Program-made: the position numbers and the translations under genes
Assembly: GCF_017875765.1 (NCBI RefSeq)
Contig: NZ_JAGGNA010000001.1
Coordinates: 1,681,501 to 1,745,500, forward strand
Reading direction: 5' to 3'
From: Flavobacterium sp. CG_23.5
Lineage (GTDB): Bacteria; Bacteroidota; Bacteroidia; Flavobacteriales; Flavobacteriaceae
Length of the DNA: 64,000 bases
Part shown: positions 1 through 9,278 of the stretch, one piece after another
Position numbering within the stretch: position 1 is the stretch's first letter
Layout of the letters: each line of letters opens with the position of its first letter
The notes under the pieces: generated by a model
Told to the model about the DNA's origin: nothing
The model's database searches: none
Seen by the model: only the letters and a program-made list of their open reading frames with translations

Positions 1-147
1 CGCAGACTGAATGAAACTACCTAAAAGTTAAAAACTTTACATAGCTAGTATTCAAATAGTATGTCGGCAAGATTAATAAAATTATTATTGGTTTATATAA
101 TTAAAAATATAGCTTCCTCCTTTATAAACTTCTTATCTACTCTTGAT

Positions 148-1227
148 TCAAATTTTTATTTGCTTTTTATCCAAAAAACGAATTAAAGCAGCAAAATTAA
201 CTTGTGAGATCCAGATTCTACTGGTTGCAGGAGTGGCACCGATTTCAGCTACAGGATTCCACAAATAAAAAATCCCTTGATAAACTAAAGCTGTTGGTTT
301 ATAAAAATACGTTCGCCCCGTCCCAGTATTTGATAATAAAGGGGTATCCCAAAAAACATAATTGATACCGTCATCACTTCTACCTAATAATATTTCATTT
401 GCAGATTCAGGAGATACCACACAATAATATTTATTATTATATTCAAAAAAATCAAAATGCCAAAAATCAAATCCTGACTTATATTTAGGCAATACATCTA
501 ATGTTTTAACAAATTTATTTTTGAATAAATCATTATCTGGCAAATCCCAAATAGATAAGCCTAGAGGGATTCTATTAGGAGTAAACAGATGATGATCTCC
601 ATATAATTTAACTTGCCCATTGACAGAAGCAATAATTGGACACATTTCACTATCTTCAGTACTGGATTTCTCTCCGGCAAAAAACTTTTTCTCTGTAAAT
701 GTTGTACCATCAATAGAATATTTCCCAAAAGTACCACGAGCCATTTTATTAGCAGAACAAGATGGAGTGTAATTTTCTCTCCAAAACACCCACAAACCTT
801 TTCCGTCATAATAAAGACTTGGATCTGAATTATAACCTTTTTTTGGTGTTTCTTCCATTACTCCACTTGCAATCCAATTTGTAGGTACCACACTCTCGTC
901 TGTTGAATCTCCATAATATAAAATAGGGTTTTCAATCGATGAATCATATCCTCTATATGGAGAAGCAATCATCCACCATTTATGTCCAGCGAAGCCTTTA
1001 GGGATAAATCGCACACAGGGATGTATTAAATCGTCAAAATACTTCTCTGGTTGAGGAGTGGGAGCACTAACTTTGACTCCCAATTTCATAGCATCTATTT
1101 GATTTAAATCAATGTCAGTTGTGTTTGAAGTTGTATTTACTTCTTTTTTATCAGTTACATCTTTAGAACAAGAAGAAGAAATTAAAACAGCAATTATAAA
1201 AATTCTTTTAAGGTAGTTTTCTATCAT
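148..1227 (-). CDS. Exported lipoprotein, predicted beta-propeller (glycosyl hydrolase-like)
   Basis: A 359-residue protein with a lipoprotein signal: a basic start (KR at 7-8), a hydrophobic stretch and the lipobox SSSC with Cys20 as the lipidated residue. The mature part is rich in short Trp/Tyr-containing blocks (KWWMIASPYRG, SLYYDGKGLWVFWREN, FDFWHFDFFEY, YFYKPTALVY), the pattern of five-bladed propellers of the GH43/GH32-like superfamily. I see no full catalytic signature I can assign, so hydrolysis is inference. It is the last gene of the polysaccharide locus in view, 208 bases downstream of gmd on the same strand. It may trim or bind the exported polymer at the cell surface or in the periplasm. 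Confidence 0.6.
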   Translation of the reverse strand: MIENYLKRIFIIAVLISSSCSKDVTDKKEVNTTSNTTDIDLNQIDAMKLGVKVSAPTPQPEKYFDDLIHPCVRFIPKGFAGHKWWMIASPYRGYDSSIENPILYYGDSTDESVVPTNWIASGVMEETPKKGYNSDPSLYYDGKGLWVFWRENYTPSCSANKMARGTFGKYSIDGTTFTEKKFFAGEKSSTEDSEMCPIIASVNGQVKLYGDHHLFTPNRIPLGLSIWDLPDNDLFKNKFVKTLDVLPKYKSGFDFWHFDFFEYNNKYYCVVSPESANEILLGRSDDGINYVFWDTPLLSNTGTGRTYFYKPTALVYQGIFYLWNPVAEIGATPATSRIWISQVNFAALIRFLDKKQIKI

Positions 1228-1339
1228 GTATTGTTTGGTTCTAAAATATTGGCTTACTATGAGCTAATATTTTACTTTTTCATTAAAATAAGCATCATCC
1301 AAAATAACTGCACTACCCATTTTACGTAGGTTCAAATTT

Positions 1340-1370
1340 AAATAATCACAAAAGCGGGTGATTATTTTTT
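1340..1370. terminator. Hairpin between gmd and the lipoprotein gene
   Basis: A perfect 10-bp stem (1340-1349 with 1358-1367) and an 8-base loop. A run of T follows only on the plus strand, while both neighbouring genes are on the minus strand. It may be a weak minus-strand terminator or attenuator, or a stop for antisense transcription. Confidence 0.4.
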
Positions 1371-1435
1371 CATGCACTTCTATTGAAAATAATTTACATT
1401 AGTATAACCACCCTCTTTCAAGTATTATTCTCTCT

Positions 1436-2524
1436 CTAATACAATTGCAAATCACTGGCTATCATCTCCTTCACCATTGCCGCTAAATCATACTGAGGCT
1501 CCCATCCCAATTGCGTTTTAGACTTGGTTGGGTCACCAATCAATAAATCTACTTCGGTAGGACGGTAATATTCAGGATCCACACGAAGCACCACTTTACC
1601 TATTTCTAGCTGGTATAAAGGATTTGAACATGCCGCTACTGTAGCCGTTTCATTTTCTTGTTCTCCATCAAAAGTCAGCGTAACACCCACCTCAGCAAAA
1701 GCCATGATAACGAAATCTCTAATGTAAGTAGTCACACCAGTTGCGATCACATAGTCTTCTGCTACATCTTGTTGTAAAATTCGCCACATCGCTTCAACAT
1801 AATCTTTCGCATGGCCCCAGTCTCTTTGTGAATTTAGATTTCCCAGGTAAAGGCATTCTTGCTTTCCTTTCGCAATAGCAGCAGTGGCCATTGTAATTTT
1901 ACGGGTAACAAAGGTTTCACCACGTCTAGGAGACTCATGATTAAAAAGGATTCCGTTACACGCATACATATCATAAGCCTCACGGTAGTTTTTAGTAATC
2001 CAAAAACCATAAATTTTAGCCACACCATACGGCGAACGTGGATAAAATGGAGAGTTTTCATCATAAAACCCTTTTTCATTTTTATTTTCAGCGAAACCTC
2101 CATACAATTCAGAAGTGGACGCTTGATATATTCTAGTTTTTTTTCCTAAACCCAAGATTCGTACCGCCTCCAGTATTCTTAAAGTCCCAATACCATCAAC
2201 ATTCGCCACATATTCTGGAGAATCAAATGATACCTTCACATGAGACATCGCACCCAAATTATAAATTTCATCCGGTTGTACTTCCTGAATGATTCGGATT
2301 ATATTAGTAGAATCGGTCAAATCACCATAATGCAATTTAAAGTTCACATGGGCTTCATGTTGGTCTTGATAGATATGATCGATACGCTGTGTATTAAAAG
2401 AGGAAGCACGGCGTTTCACACCATGAACGATGTATCCTTTTTCTAATAATAATTCTGCTAAATAAGATCCATCTTGACCCGTGATTCCTGTTACTAATGC
2501 TATTTTTTGTGTAGTGCTGTCCAT
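1436..2524 (-). CDS. gmd: GDP-mannose 4,6-dehydratase
   Basis: Converts GDP-D-mannose to GDP-4-keto-6-deoxymannose, the first committed step to GDP-L-fucose, in the cytosol. It is an extended short-chain dehydrogenase: the nucleotide-binding motif [13 protein letters not shown] lies at residues 12-24, followed by [11 protein letters not shown], which is typical of the family, and the catalytic YGVAK. I start at the ATG at 2524 ([13 protein letters not shown], 362 residues). The frame stays open to a GTG at 2545, but the extra seven residues are not typical. The upstream neighbour fcl performs the next step, and manC makes the substrate, so the three form one pathway module. Confidence 0.96.
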   Translation of the reverse strand: MDSTTQKIALVTGITGQDGSYLAELLLEKGYIVHGVKRRASSFNTQRIDHIYQDQHEAHVNFKLHYGDLTDSTNIIRIIQEVQPDEIYNLGAMSHVKVSFDSPEYVANVDGIGTLRILEAVRILGLGKKTRIYQASTSELYGGFAENKNEKGFYDENSPFYPRSPYGVAKIYGFWITKNYREAYDMYACNGILFNHESPRRGETFVTRKITMATAAIAKGKQECLYLGNLNSQRDWGHAKDYVEAMWRILQQDVAEDYVIATGVTTYIRDFVIMAFAEVGVTLTFDGEQENETATVAACSNPLYQLEIGKVVLRVDPEYYRPTEVDLLIGDPTKSKTQLGWEPQYDLAAMVKEMIASDLQLY

Positions 2525-2564
2525 AATTTTTGTCTTAATTTCCACTAGAAAAACACACCCCTAA

Positions 2565-2580
2565 CCCCTCTGGAGAGGGG
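2565..2580. repeat. GC-rich hairpin between fcl and gmd
   Basis: The sequence CCCCTC-TGGA-GAGGGG forms a 6-bp stem with a 4-base loop, preceded by another C-rich run (2558-2561). It is strikingly GC-rich for this locus. Similar C-rich/G-rich spacers are scattered in Bacteroidetes genomes, as far as I recall. It could act as an RNA processing or stability element within the operon. Confidence 0.45.
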
Positions 2581-2605
2581 AATAGCTGCATGTATGTATT
2601 TGAAA

Positions 2606-3565
2606 CTATTTGTTAATTAGTGTTATTTTTTTTACGTTTTGTATATTTTCTACAAACCAATCATACGTTTTCTGTATTCCTTCTTCAAGATTCACCTGAT
2701 GTTTCCATCCCAATTCATGCATTTTAGAAATATCCATCAATTTCCTTGGTGTACCATCAGGTTTACTACTGTCCCAAATAATTTCTCCTTGATGTCCAGT
2801 GATTTTTTGGATGGTTTCGGCTAATTGTTTAATCGTCAAATCTTCACCTGTTCCTACATTGTATAAATACTCCGGTAATTTATTTTCTAAAGCAAATACA
2901 ACAGCTTCCGCCATATCATCCACAAAAAGAAATTCTCTCATCGGCGTTCCGCTGCCCCAAAGAGTCACGGGCGCATGATTATTTTCCTTGGCCTCATGAA
3001 ATTTTCGCATCATCGCCGGCAAAACGTGAGAAGAAGTTAAATCAAAATTATCATGAGTACCGTATAAATTAGTTGGCATCAAACTGACATAATCTTTTCC
3101 AAATTGTTTTCGGATAGCTTCACAAGCTTTAACCCCAGTAATTTTTGCAATAGCATACCATTCGTTTGTTGGTTCTAATGAATCTGTTAGCAAATACTCT
3201 TCTTTCAAAGGTTGCGGAGCCAATTTAGGATAGATGCAGGAGCTTCCCAGAAAAATAAACTTCGCTACTCCGGATTGCAATGCGGTATCGATTAGATTAT
3301 TTTGGATTTGCATATTTTCCATTATAAATTGATATGGAAAATCATTGTTAGCCAAAATCCCCCCCACTTTTGCAGCAGCATCAATAATAACTTCTGGTTT
3401 TTCGGTAGCTATGTAGTCTTTTACCGCTTGTTGGTTTTTTAGATCTAATGTTGCACTGGATGCTCCAATTAAGTTCGTATACCCTTTAGCGGTAAGAGTA
3501 CGCCAAATAGCGCTACCCACCATACCGTTATGCCCTGCAATATATATTTTAGTATTTTTATTCAT
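2606..3565 (-). CDS. fcl: GDP-L-fucose synthase (epimerase/reductase)
   Basis: A 319-residue short-chain dehydrogenase. It has the NADP-binding motif AGHNGMVGSAIW near residues 10-21, the SSCIYPK block and the catalytic YAIAK. It epimerises C3 and C5 of GDP-4-keto-6-deoxymannose and reduces C4 to give GDP-L-fucose. The length matches the usual 310-320 residues. It lies directly upstream of gmd. A -7 promoter box (TATTTTTG, minus strand) lies about 50 bases before the start, so fcl-gmd may have a promoter of its own within the larger locus. Confidence 0.96.
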   Translation of the reverse strand: MNKNTKIYIAGHNGMVGSAIWRTLTAKGYTNLIGASSATLDLKNQQAVKDYIATEKPEVIIDAAAKVGGILANNDFPYQFIMENMQIQNNLIDTALQSGVAKFIFLGSSCIYPKLAPQPLKEEYLLTDSLEPTNEWYAIAKITGVKACEAIRKQFGKDYVSLMPTNLYGTHDNFDLTSSHVLPAMMRKFHEAKENNHAPVTLWGSGTPMREFLFVDDMAEAVVFALENKLPEYLYNVGTGEDLTIKQLAETIQKITGHQGEIIWDSSKPDGTPRKLMDISKMHELGWKHQVNLEEGIQKTYDWFVENIQNVKKITLINK

Positions 3566-3614
3566 TTTTTCTATTTTTAATGTGCTTGTCCCTATTAGTT
3601 TTAAGTACCGGGAA

Positions 3615-3622
3615 CAAAAATA
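3615..3622 (-). promoter_or_regulatory. Putative -7 box upstream of fcl
   Basis: On the minus strand this reads TATTTTTG, a full match to the Bacteroidetes -7 consensus TAnnTTTG, 50 bases before the fcl ATG. No good TTTG element lies 19-21 bases further upstream, so this is a half-supported promoter. Confidence 0.4.
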
Positions 3623-4023
3623 ATGACCCTTAATATTTTTTTCTTTTGAAATCGAATATTCACAAACTTTAATAAATTAGCAACTTATGAGCAATCAAGA
3701 CAAAAAAAAAATACCAATTTCATAAAAACACTAATCGCACCCACTCGCTCTGTTCGCCCTTATATTTTTACTCTAAAAAATAACGATAAGAATTTCAGCG
3801 CTGGCAGTAGGGAGTGACCCCCGAGTCGAGTGTGAAACACGAGCGGCTGGGGTCGCGATAGGGAAATTCGTTCGATGATTTTTGGTGTAAAAATATTGAG
3901 GCTTGATTTTTTGTTTCTTTTGTATCAAGACAAAAGAAAAAATTATCTTCAAATAAAAAAGTAGATTGACTTATCTAGCTACTTCTGTGATCTCTCGTCG
4001 AGATAACAAATCACACCTCTTTG
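3623..4023. repeat. Non-coding spacer with hairpin-rich repeat-like DNA
   Basis: About 400 bases without a credible gene between manC and fcl. It contains a GC-rich segment with an imperfect hairpin at 3816-3854 (GACCCC at the left end, GGGGTC at the right end) and a T/A-rich perfect 9-bp inverted repeat at 3915-3938 (TTCTTTTGT, then ACAAAAGAA). The base composition differs sharply from the surroundings. A similar combination occurs at 9440-9620, which suggests dispersed, decayed intergenic repeats rather than regulation of one gene. Confidence 0.4.
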
Positions 4024-5028
4024 TTAATTCAACAAATCCGAATTGTCTCGTTCAAGAGCATTATAAACGTTTTTAACATCCTGAGAAAATTCTTTCTTCA
4101 AAATTAAATTGGCGGTATCGGTGTGAACAAAAATAGTGTCCTTAACTCCTATAAAAGCAGTATAATTGTTAGTTCCAATCACCATATTTCCATTTTCATC
4201 CACCGGATGACCAATAGTAATCAGATAATCGTAAACAGATTCAAAAGAACCTAAATCTGACCATTCAAATTGAGAAGATACTACTTTGATCTTTTTAGAG
4301 CGTTCCATGACGGCATAATCAATGCTAATAGATGGAATATCCATAGACATCGCTAAATCTAAATTTCCATCACTGTTATTTTCCCAAGCTAATTTTGATT
4401 TTTCATAAACCTCTGGAGCATAAATTTTTAACTCTTCCAAAAGCACTCCTGCTTTAAAACAAAACATACCGCTGTTCCAAAGAAAATTTCCCTTGGCTAT
4501 AAAATCGCGTGCAGAAACCTGGTTTGGTTTTTCCCTAAAGGAAACTACATTGTCTCCTTTACGTTCAATGTAACCATATCCTGTTTCCGGTTTAGTGGGA
4601 ACGATACCAAAGGTAACTATGTAACCGTTGACTGCTTTTTCGACAGCTTCTTGAATCGCTTCTTCATAGCGTTCCATTTCACCTATAATATGATCCGATG
4701 GAGTCACTACTAAGATCTCATCCGGTTCAGATGCAAAAGCCGCAAAAGCAATAGCAGCAGCCGTATTTCTGGGGGTAGACTCAATTATATCTACATATTT
4801 TGTATTCGATTTCTCTAATACTTTTTTACTCAAATGGCAGTTATCAATATTACCAACAACCATTACTTTATCAGCAAGCGTACTGTTGCGATCTACAGTC
4901 ATCTCAAATAAAGATTTACCATCAAAAATATCAAGATATTGCTTGGGTTGACTTTTGCGTGATAATGGCCATAAACGACTACCAACACCTCCAGTGAGTA
5001 TTACGTGTGTAATTGAATGCTTTTCCAT
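4024..5028 (-). CDS. manC: Mannose-1-phosphate guanylyltransferase
   Basis: Makes GDP-mannose from mannose-1-phosphate and GTP, feeding gmd and fcl. The signature GGVGSRLWPLSRKSQPKQ (residues 13-30) is the nucleotidyltransferase loop, followed by VTPSDHII and SFREKP. It has 334 residues, so it lacks the C-terminal phosphomannose isomerase domain found in bifunctional ManC/AlgA proteins. The isomerase activity must come from elsewhere. It is 26 bases downstream of the cytidylyltransferase gene and no separate promoter is visible, so they are probably co-transcribed. Confidence 0.94.
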   Translation of the reverse strand: MEKHSITHVILTGGVGSRLWPLSRKSQPKQYLDIFDGKSLFEMTVDRNSTLADKVMVVGNIDNCHLSKKVLEKSNTKYVDIIESTPRNTAAAIAFAAFASEPDEILVVTPSDHIIGEMERYEEAIQEAVEKAVNGYIVTFGIVPTKPETGYGYIERKGDNVVSFREKPNQVSARDFIAKGNFLWNSGMFCFKAGVLLEELKIYAPEVYEKSKLAWENNSDGNLDLAMSMDIPSISIDYAVMERSKKIKVVSSQFEWSDLGSFESVYDYLITIGHPVDENGNMVIGTNNYTAFIGVKDTIFVHTDTANLILKKEFSQDVKNVYNALERDNSDLLN

Positions 5029-5054
5029 ATTCTATCTATACAAGGTTTAAAACC

Positions 5055-5480
5055 CTAAATTACTTTTCTTAATTCTTTCTCGGCTACCTCTTTCCGCAAA
5101 CTGCTACTTGAAAAACGATGATCCCGGACATTGAAATACAATTCAATTCCTTTTTCCTCACAATAGCCGCGTCCAGTGAAGTTTTTTTCTCTGTATTCAT
5201 CTCCGATGATACGGACATCTAATTTGAAAGAGCGTAAAATATCTTCCAAATCTTGTTCTGTTGTATAAGGCACAATTTCATCCACATGCACGCACCCTTT
5301 TAGTTGAATATAGCGCTCCACAACAGATTGTGTAGGTCTGTTTTTTTCGGGACGGTCAATTGTTGGATCAGTTTGTAAAGCCACAATCAAATAATCACAT
5401 TGTCTTTTTGCTTCTTCTAACATTTTAACATGCCCGGCATGAAGTAAGTCGAAGGCACTGAAAGTAATTCCTATTTTCAT
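5055..5480 (-). CDS. Glycerol-3-phosphate cytidylyltransferase-like nucleotidyltransferase
   Basis: A small cytidylyltransferase-fold enzyme (141 residues from ATG 5480). It has the HxGH motif in FDLLHAGHVKML near the N-terminus and the C-terminal signature RFSSSSLRK, both needed for nucleotide transfer. An ATG at 5525 would add 15 residues and overlap the previous gene by 14 bases. I prefer 5480 because family members start MKIGITFSAFD or similar. TagD makes CDP-glycerol and RfaE-like enzymes activate heptose; the substrate here is not decided. Its place between sugar-nucleotide genes suggests it activates a non-sugar or glycerol-type substituent of the polysaccharide. Confidence 0.82.
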   Translation of the reverse strand: MKIGITFSAFDLLHAGHVKMLEEAKRQCDYLIVALQTDPTIDRPEKNRPTQSVVERYIQLKGCVHVDEIVPYTTEQDLEDILRSFKLDVRIIGDEYREKNFTGRGYCEEKGIELYFNVRDHRFSSSSLRKEVAEKELRKVI

Positions 5481-5511
5481 TTTTGATATGTAATTTAATT
5501 CTTTGCTAAAT

Positions 5512-6795
5512 TTATAACCGCCCATCCGCTAGATCTCCCAAAACGCCTTTAACATCGTACAAAAGACCATTCGGCTTTTGCAATTTTGTAAGGTCAAGGT
5601 CAAAAAACTCGCTATGTGCAACACCTAAAACTATTGCATCAAATTTTTGATTGGGCAACTCTTTAGTCGTTTCTAATTTATATTCGTGATAAACGGCAAC
5701 TGGATCAGCCAAAGGGTCATAAATAGTAACTGCTATTCCGTAATCTGTTAAAGCAGCGATGACATCGACAATTTTTGTATTGCGAACATCAGGGCAGTTT
5801 TCTTTAAAAGTAATTCCCAGCATTAAAACAGTGGCACCATTAACTGAAATTCCTTTCTTAATCATTAATTTGACAATTTGGGACGCAACATATTCCCCCA
5901 TACTATCATTCAAGCGCCTTCCGGCTAATATAATCTCGGGGTGATATCCAAATTCCTGAGCGCGCTGTGCCAAATAATAAGGATCGACTCCTATACAGTG
6001 ACCACCGACTAATCCAGGTTTGAAAGGTAAAAAGTTCCATTTGGTTCCCGCAGCTTCTAAAACGGCCTGAGTATCAATATTCATTAGATTGAATATTTTA
6101 GCCAGTTCATTTACAAAAGCAATATTGATATCTCGCTGTGAATTCTCAATTACTTTGGCAGCCTCGGCAACCTTTATCGAAGGCGCCAAATGGGTTCCGG
6201 CACTAATAACCGATTGATATAATTCGTTTACTTTTTGTCCTATTTCAGGTGTTGAGCCTGATGTGACTTTTAATATTTTATCTACGGTATGTTCTTTATC
6301 GCCTGGATTAATTCGCTCTGGCGAATAACCTGCAAAAAAATCTATATTAAATTTCAATCCGGACACTCTTTCTAATACAGGTACGCATTCCTCCTCGGTT
6401 ACTCCGGGATAAACAGTAGATTCGTAAATAACGATATCTCCTTTTTTTAATACTTTACCTACGGTCTCACTTGACTTATATAACGGAGTTAAATCTGGAC
6501 GATTATTTTTATCGACAGGTGTTGGAACAGTCACAATATAATAATTGCAGTCGCCAATTTCCTCCCACTTAGTAGTACAATACAGTCCAACATTACTTCC
6601 CGGTTTACCAAGCAATACTTTTTGTAATGATTCCGAATCAATTTCAAGTGTTGCATCAGTTCCTAATTTCAATTCGGCGACCCTTGTTTCATTTATATCA
6701 AATCCTACAACAGAATGTTTTGTGGCAAATAAGCGTGCTAATGGCAAACCCACGTAACCAAGACCTATTACTGCTATTTTTAAATTAGATTTCAT
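5512..6795 (-). CDS. UDP-N-acetylhexosamine 6-dehydrogenase (WbpO/TviB type)
   Basis: An NAD-dependent nucleotide-sugar dehydrogenase. GLGYVGLPLARLFA near the N-terminus binds NAD, and GGHCIGVDPYYLAQ contains the catalytic cysteine. It resembles the TviB/WbpO group, which oxidises UDP-GlcNAc or UDP-GalNAc to the uronic acid. I start at ATG 6795 (427 residues); the frame extends to a GTG at 6819. Together with the epimerase at 9760-10743 it would provide UDP-GalNAcA. It is distinct from the UDP-glucose dehydrogenase at 7887-9278, so the locus has two different sugar oxidations. A -7 box lies 100 bases upstream. Confidence 0.88.
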   Translation of the reverse strand: MKSNLKIAVIGLGYVGLPLARLFATKHSVVGFDINETRVAELKLGTDATLEIDSESLQKVLLGKPGSNVGLYCTTKWEEIGDCNYYIVTVPTPVDKNNRPDLTPLYKSSETVGKVLKKGDIVIYESTVYPGVTEEECVPVLERVSGLKFNIDFFAGYSPERINPGDKEHTVDKILKVTSGSTPEIGQKVNELYQSVISAGTHLAPSIKVAEAAKVIENSQRDINIAFVNELAKIFNLMNIDTQAVLEAAGTKWNFLPFKPGLVGGHCIGVDPYYLAQRAQEFGYHPEIILAGRRLNDSMGEYVASQIVKLMIKKGISVNGATVLMLGITFKENCPDVRNTKIVDVIAALTDYGIAVTIYDPLADPVAVYHEYKLETTKELPNQKFDAIVLGVAHSEFFDLDLTKLQKPNGLLYDVKGVLGDLADGRL

Positions 6796-6894
6796 TTGTT
6801 TTAAACTAATATCTGACACGATTGTTAATTATAATGCACCGCTACGCAATTCAAAACCACATTAATGGGTTCAAATCGTTTTTTTTTAAGTTTG

Positions 6895-6902
6895 CAAATA
6901 TA
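6895..6902 (-). promoter_or_regulatory. Putative -7 box for the downstream capsule genes
   Basis: Reads TATATTTG on the minus strand, a full TAnnTTTG match, about 100 bases before the dehydrogenase start. No matching -33 element is seen, which would fit a promoter that needs an activator. The palindrome at 6946-6961 lies where such a protein could bind. Confidence 0.45.
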
Positions 6903-6945
6903 GTTACAATATGCCGGTTTATTGTATTATAATTTTTTAACGAGC

Positions 6946-6961
6946 AACTACGGCCGTAGTT
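6946..6961. promoter_or_regulatory. Perfect 16-bp palindrome, candidate operator
   Basis: AACTACGGCCGTAGTT is its own reverse complement and is GC-rich at the centre within AT-rich DNA. It lies 44 bases upstream of a -7 box on the minus strand. There is no T tract on either side, so it is unlikely to be a terminator. A dimeric DNA-binding protein site is the simplest reading. Confidence 0.45.
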
Positions 6962-7030
6962 AAAAAAGCCTAAAAAATACTAAGGTATTGTATTTCAGCA
7001 TTTAACAGCAATTATTATTTTCCCCTTCAC

Positions 7031-7055
7031 AAAAAAAATCACCTAAATAGGTGAT
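7031..7055 (-). terminator. Rho-independent terminator downstream of the NusG-like gene
   Basis: On the minus strand the stem ATCACC/GGTGAT (extendable to 8 bp) with an A/T loop is followed at once by eight T. It lies 275 bases downstream of the antiterminator gene and ahead of the second half of the capsule genes. Confidence 0.7.
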
Positions 7056-7329
7056 GGGAATATTCTTATAAAAATAATTCTGATTCAGAAGAAATAAATC
7101 TTCTCTTATCCACTTTCCAAGTAAGTACATTCCTCTTTTAAAAAAATAAAGACTACGCCCATCCCCACAAAATAATACAAAAGGCCCAAAATCTACAAAT
7201 ACAATTTCGTAAACTTTAGGGCTTGAACTATTTGAGTCTTATTTTTTATATTTTACCTCATCGTCATGACATATAACCGGAAAGTTATCGAAGTAAGACA
7301 CTTCACAGATCTCTTAATTAAAAGCGTGC

Positions 7330-7794
7330 TTATTTAATTTTCATTTTCAAAACACATCCTAAGGTTTCTAAAACAAGGACATAATGCGTTTTATTAACCT
7401 CGCGAACAAAAGCTTCTTGGGCGGAGAAAGGACCTGATTCCAAAGTGATTTTATCTCCAACTTTTATAGAATCAATCGATATATCATAAGTATCGGGTGT
7501 TTCAAGCCAACTTTTTATAACACTAATCTCTTCATTCTTAACAATAGCAGGTTTTCCCAACCAAAACAAATAACGAACCGCACCCGCTGATTGAAAAACT
7601 AAATTCCTGTCAGTCTCTTCTAATTGTACAAAAACATACGAATTAAATAAAGGCACTTCGACCTTTTTTTTTCTATCCGACCATTGACGTACTTGAGTAA
7701 TTAATGGACAATAGCATTCTATTCCAATTTTATTTAATTGTTCCGCTACTTTTTTCTCCCATTTAGGTTTTGTATATACTACGTACCAGTTCAT
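7330..7794 (-). CDS. NusG-family specialised transcription antiterminator (UpxY/RfaH-like)
   Basis: A 154-residue protein with the NusG N-terminal domain (WYVVYTKPKWEKKVAEQL, then YCPLI, SYVFVQL and AVRYLFW) and a C-terminal KOW-like domain (VGDKITLESGPF). Housekeeping NusG of this phylum is usually longer and sits next to secE and rplK, whereas this gene is embedded in a polysaccharide locus. UpxY proteins of Bacteroides and RfaH of enterobacteria let RNA polymerase read through long capsule operons. I infer the same role here. A strong terminator (7031-7055) lies directly downstream and is a natural target or boundary. No promoter of its own was found. Confidence 0.85.
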   Translation of the reverse strand: MNWYVVYTKPKWEKKVAEQLNKIGIECYCPLITQVRQWSDRKKKVEVPLFNSYVFVQLEETDRNLVFQSAGAVRYLFWLGKPAIVKNEEISVIKSWLETPDTYDISIDSIKVGDKITLESGPFSAQEAFVREVNKTHYVLVLETLGCVLKMKIK

Positions 7795-7886
7795 CTTGCG
7801 TTTTATATTGAAATATTTTTTTAATTAACCCCTTGCATCTTATTAGTTTTTAATAGTTCCAACTAAAAGAATCACTCTACACTAAT

Positions 7887-9278
7887 TTACGATCCAATTC
7901 CCTGATACACGAATCCAATTTTTTCCAAAGCTGGACCATTCAAGATATTTCTTCCATCAAATACAAATGCTGGCTTTTTCATAGCATCATAAATGCGTTG
8001 CCAATCGTACTGAGCAAATTCATCCCACTCCGTCAGCACAGCTACAGCATGGGCATTTTCACAAGCTTCATATGGATCTTGAAATGACAGTATACAATCA
8101 GCATTCTTTTCGGCAGTTCTTGTTTCTAAATAATCTAAATCAGCCAGTACTTTCTTTCTGGACACTTTAGGATCATATACGGCAATTTTTGCATGTTCAT
8201 TTATTAAATCATCCGCTACATAAATTGCTGCCGATTCCCTAGTATCATTAGTGTCTTTTTTGAAAGCCCATCCAAGAAAAGTGATTTTTTTATCGGAAAC
8301 AGTATTATAAAGTGTTTGCACTATATTATTCGAAAAGCGTCTTTTTTGATGGTCGTTCATGATAATCACTTGTTCCCAATAGTCAGCCACTTCGTTTAAC
8401 CCATACGATTTTGCTATGTAAACTAAATTCAAGATGTCTTTCTGAAAACAGGAACCTCCAAACCCAACGGAGGCTTTTAAGAATTTTGAACCTATTCTGC
8501 TATCCATTCCAATGGCTTTAGCCACTTCGTTAACATCGGCTCCAGTTTTTTCACAAAGCTCAGACATCGCATTAATAGAAGAAATTCGTTGCGCTAAAAA
8601 AGCATTCGCAGTCAACTTTGACAATTCAGATGACCAAACATTCGTGGTTAATATTTTATCTTCGGCTACCCAATTCGAATATACTTCAACTAGCGCCTGT
8701 ATCGCTTTTTGTCCTTCTAAAGTTGTGTCGCCTCCTATTAAAATTCGGTCTGGATTTAATAAATCCTGAACGGCAGTTCCTTCCGCTAAAAATTCTGGAT
8801 TGGAAAGGATTTGAAACTGAACTCCATTTCCTGTATTATCCAAAATACTTTTGATTGCTTCCGCTGTTCGCACTGGCAGCGTTGATTTCTCTACTACTAT
8901 TTTGTTGTCTTTCGCAATTTTGGCAATTTGTCTGGCACACAATTCAATATATTTCAAATCTGCTGCCATTCCTTTTCCTTTTCCATAGGTTTTGGTAGGC
9001 GTATTCACTGATATAAAAATGATTTGAGCTTCATCAATCGCTTTCTCCACATTGGTAGAAAAGAACAAGTTTCTCCCTCTCGCTTCTGCAACAATTTTAT
9101 CTAAACCTGGTTCATAAATAGGAATATTATCTATATTCTCATCATTCCAAGCGGCAATTCGCTCTTCATTTAAATCAACAACAGTAACTTGTATCTCTGG
9201 GCATTTTTGGGCAATAACTGCCATAGTTGGGCCTCCAACATATCCAGCCCCAATGCAACATATTTTTGTAATTTTCAT
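7887..9278 (-). CDS. ugd: UDP-glucose 6-dehydrogenase
   Basis: Oxidises UDP-glucose twice to UDP-glucuronate with NAD. The Rossmann motif [10 protein letters not shown] is at residues 9-18, [13 protein letters not shown] holds the catalytic cysteine, and [18 protein letters not shown] marks the C-terminal UDP-binding domain. At 463 residues it matches the longer eukaryote-like Ugd class common in Bacteroidetes. It lies between the epimerase (481-base spacer) and the antiterminator (92-base spacer), all on one strand. The product is a probable acidic component of the exported polymer. Confidence 0.94.
   Translation of the reverse strand: MKITKICCIGAGYVGGPTMAVIAQKCPEIQVTVVDLNEERIAAWNDENIDNIPIYEPGLDKIVAEARGRNLFFSTNVEKAIDEAQIIFISVNTPTKTYGKGKGMAADLKYIELCARQIAKIAKDNKIVVEKSTLPVRTAEAIKSILDNTGNGVQFQILSNPEFLAEGTAVQDLLNPDRILIGGDTTLEGQKAIQALVEVYSNWVAEDKILTTNVWSSELSKLTANAFLAQRISSINAMSELCEKTGADVNEVAKAIGMDSRIGSKFLKASVGFGGSCFQKDILNLVYIAKSYGLNEVADYWEQVIIMNDHQKRRFSNNIVQTLYNTVSDKKITFLGWAFKKDTNDTRESAAIYVADDLINEHAKIAVYDPKVSRKKVLADLDYLETRTAEKNADCILSFQDPYEACENAHAVAVLTEWDEFAQYDWQRIYDAMKKPAFVFDGRNILNGPALEKIGFVYQGIGS

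Larger units (their letters stand above)
6796..7329. other. Regulatory spacer between the NusG-like gene and the dehydrogenase
   Basis: This 534-base spacer has no gene. Read on the minus strand it contains, in order, the end of the antiterminator gene, AT-rich sequence, a rho-independent terminator (7031-7055), a perfect 16-bp palindrome (6946-6961), a -7 box (6895-6902) and the start of the dehydrogenase gene. The layout suggests a transcriptional checkpoint inside the capsule locus. Confidence 0.55.

Noticed and set aside
1..147. Gene at the left edge
   Set aside because: No frame with recognisable coding content reaches the edge; only AT-rich spacer is seen.
7151..7229. Possible hairpin around AAGGCCC and GGGCTT
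   Set aside because: Pairing is interrupted, loop over 30 bases and no T run.
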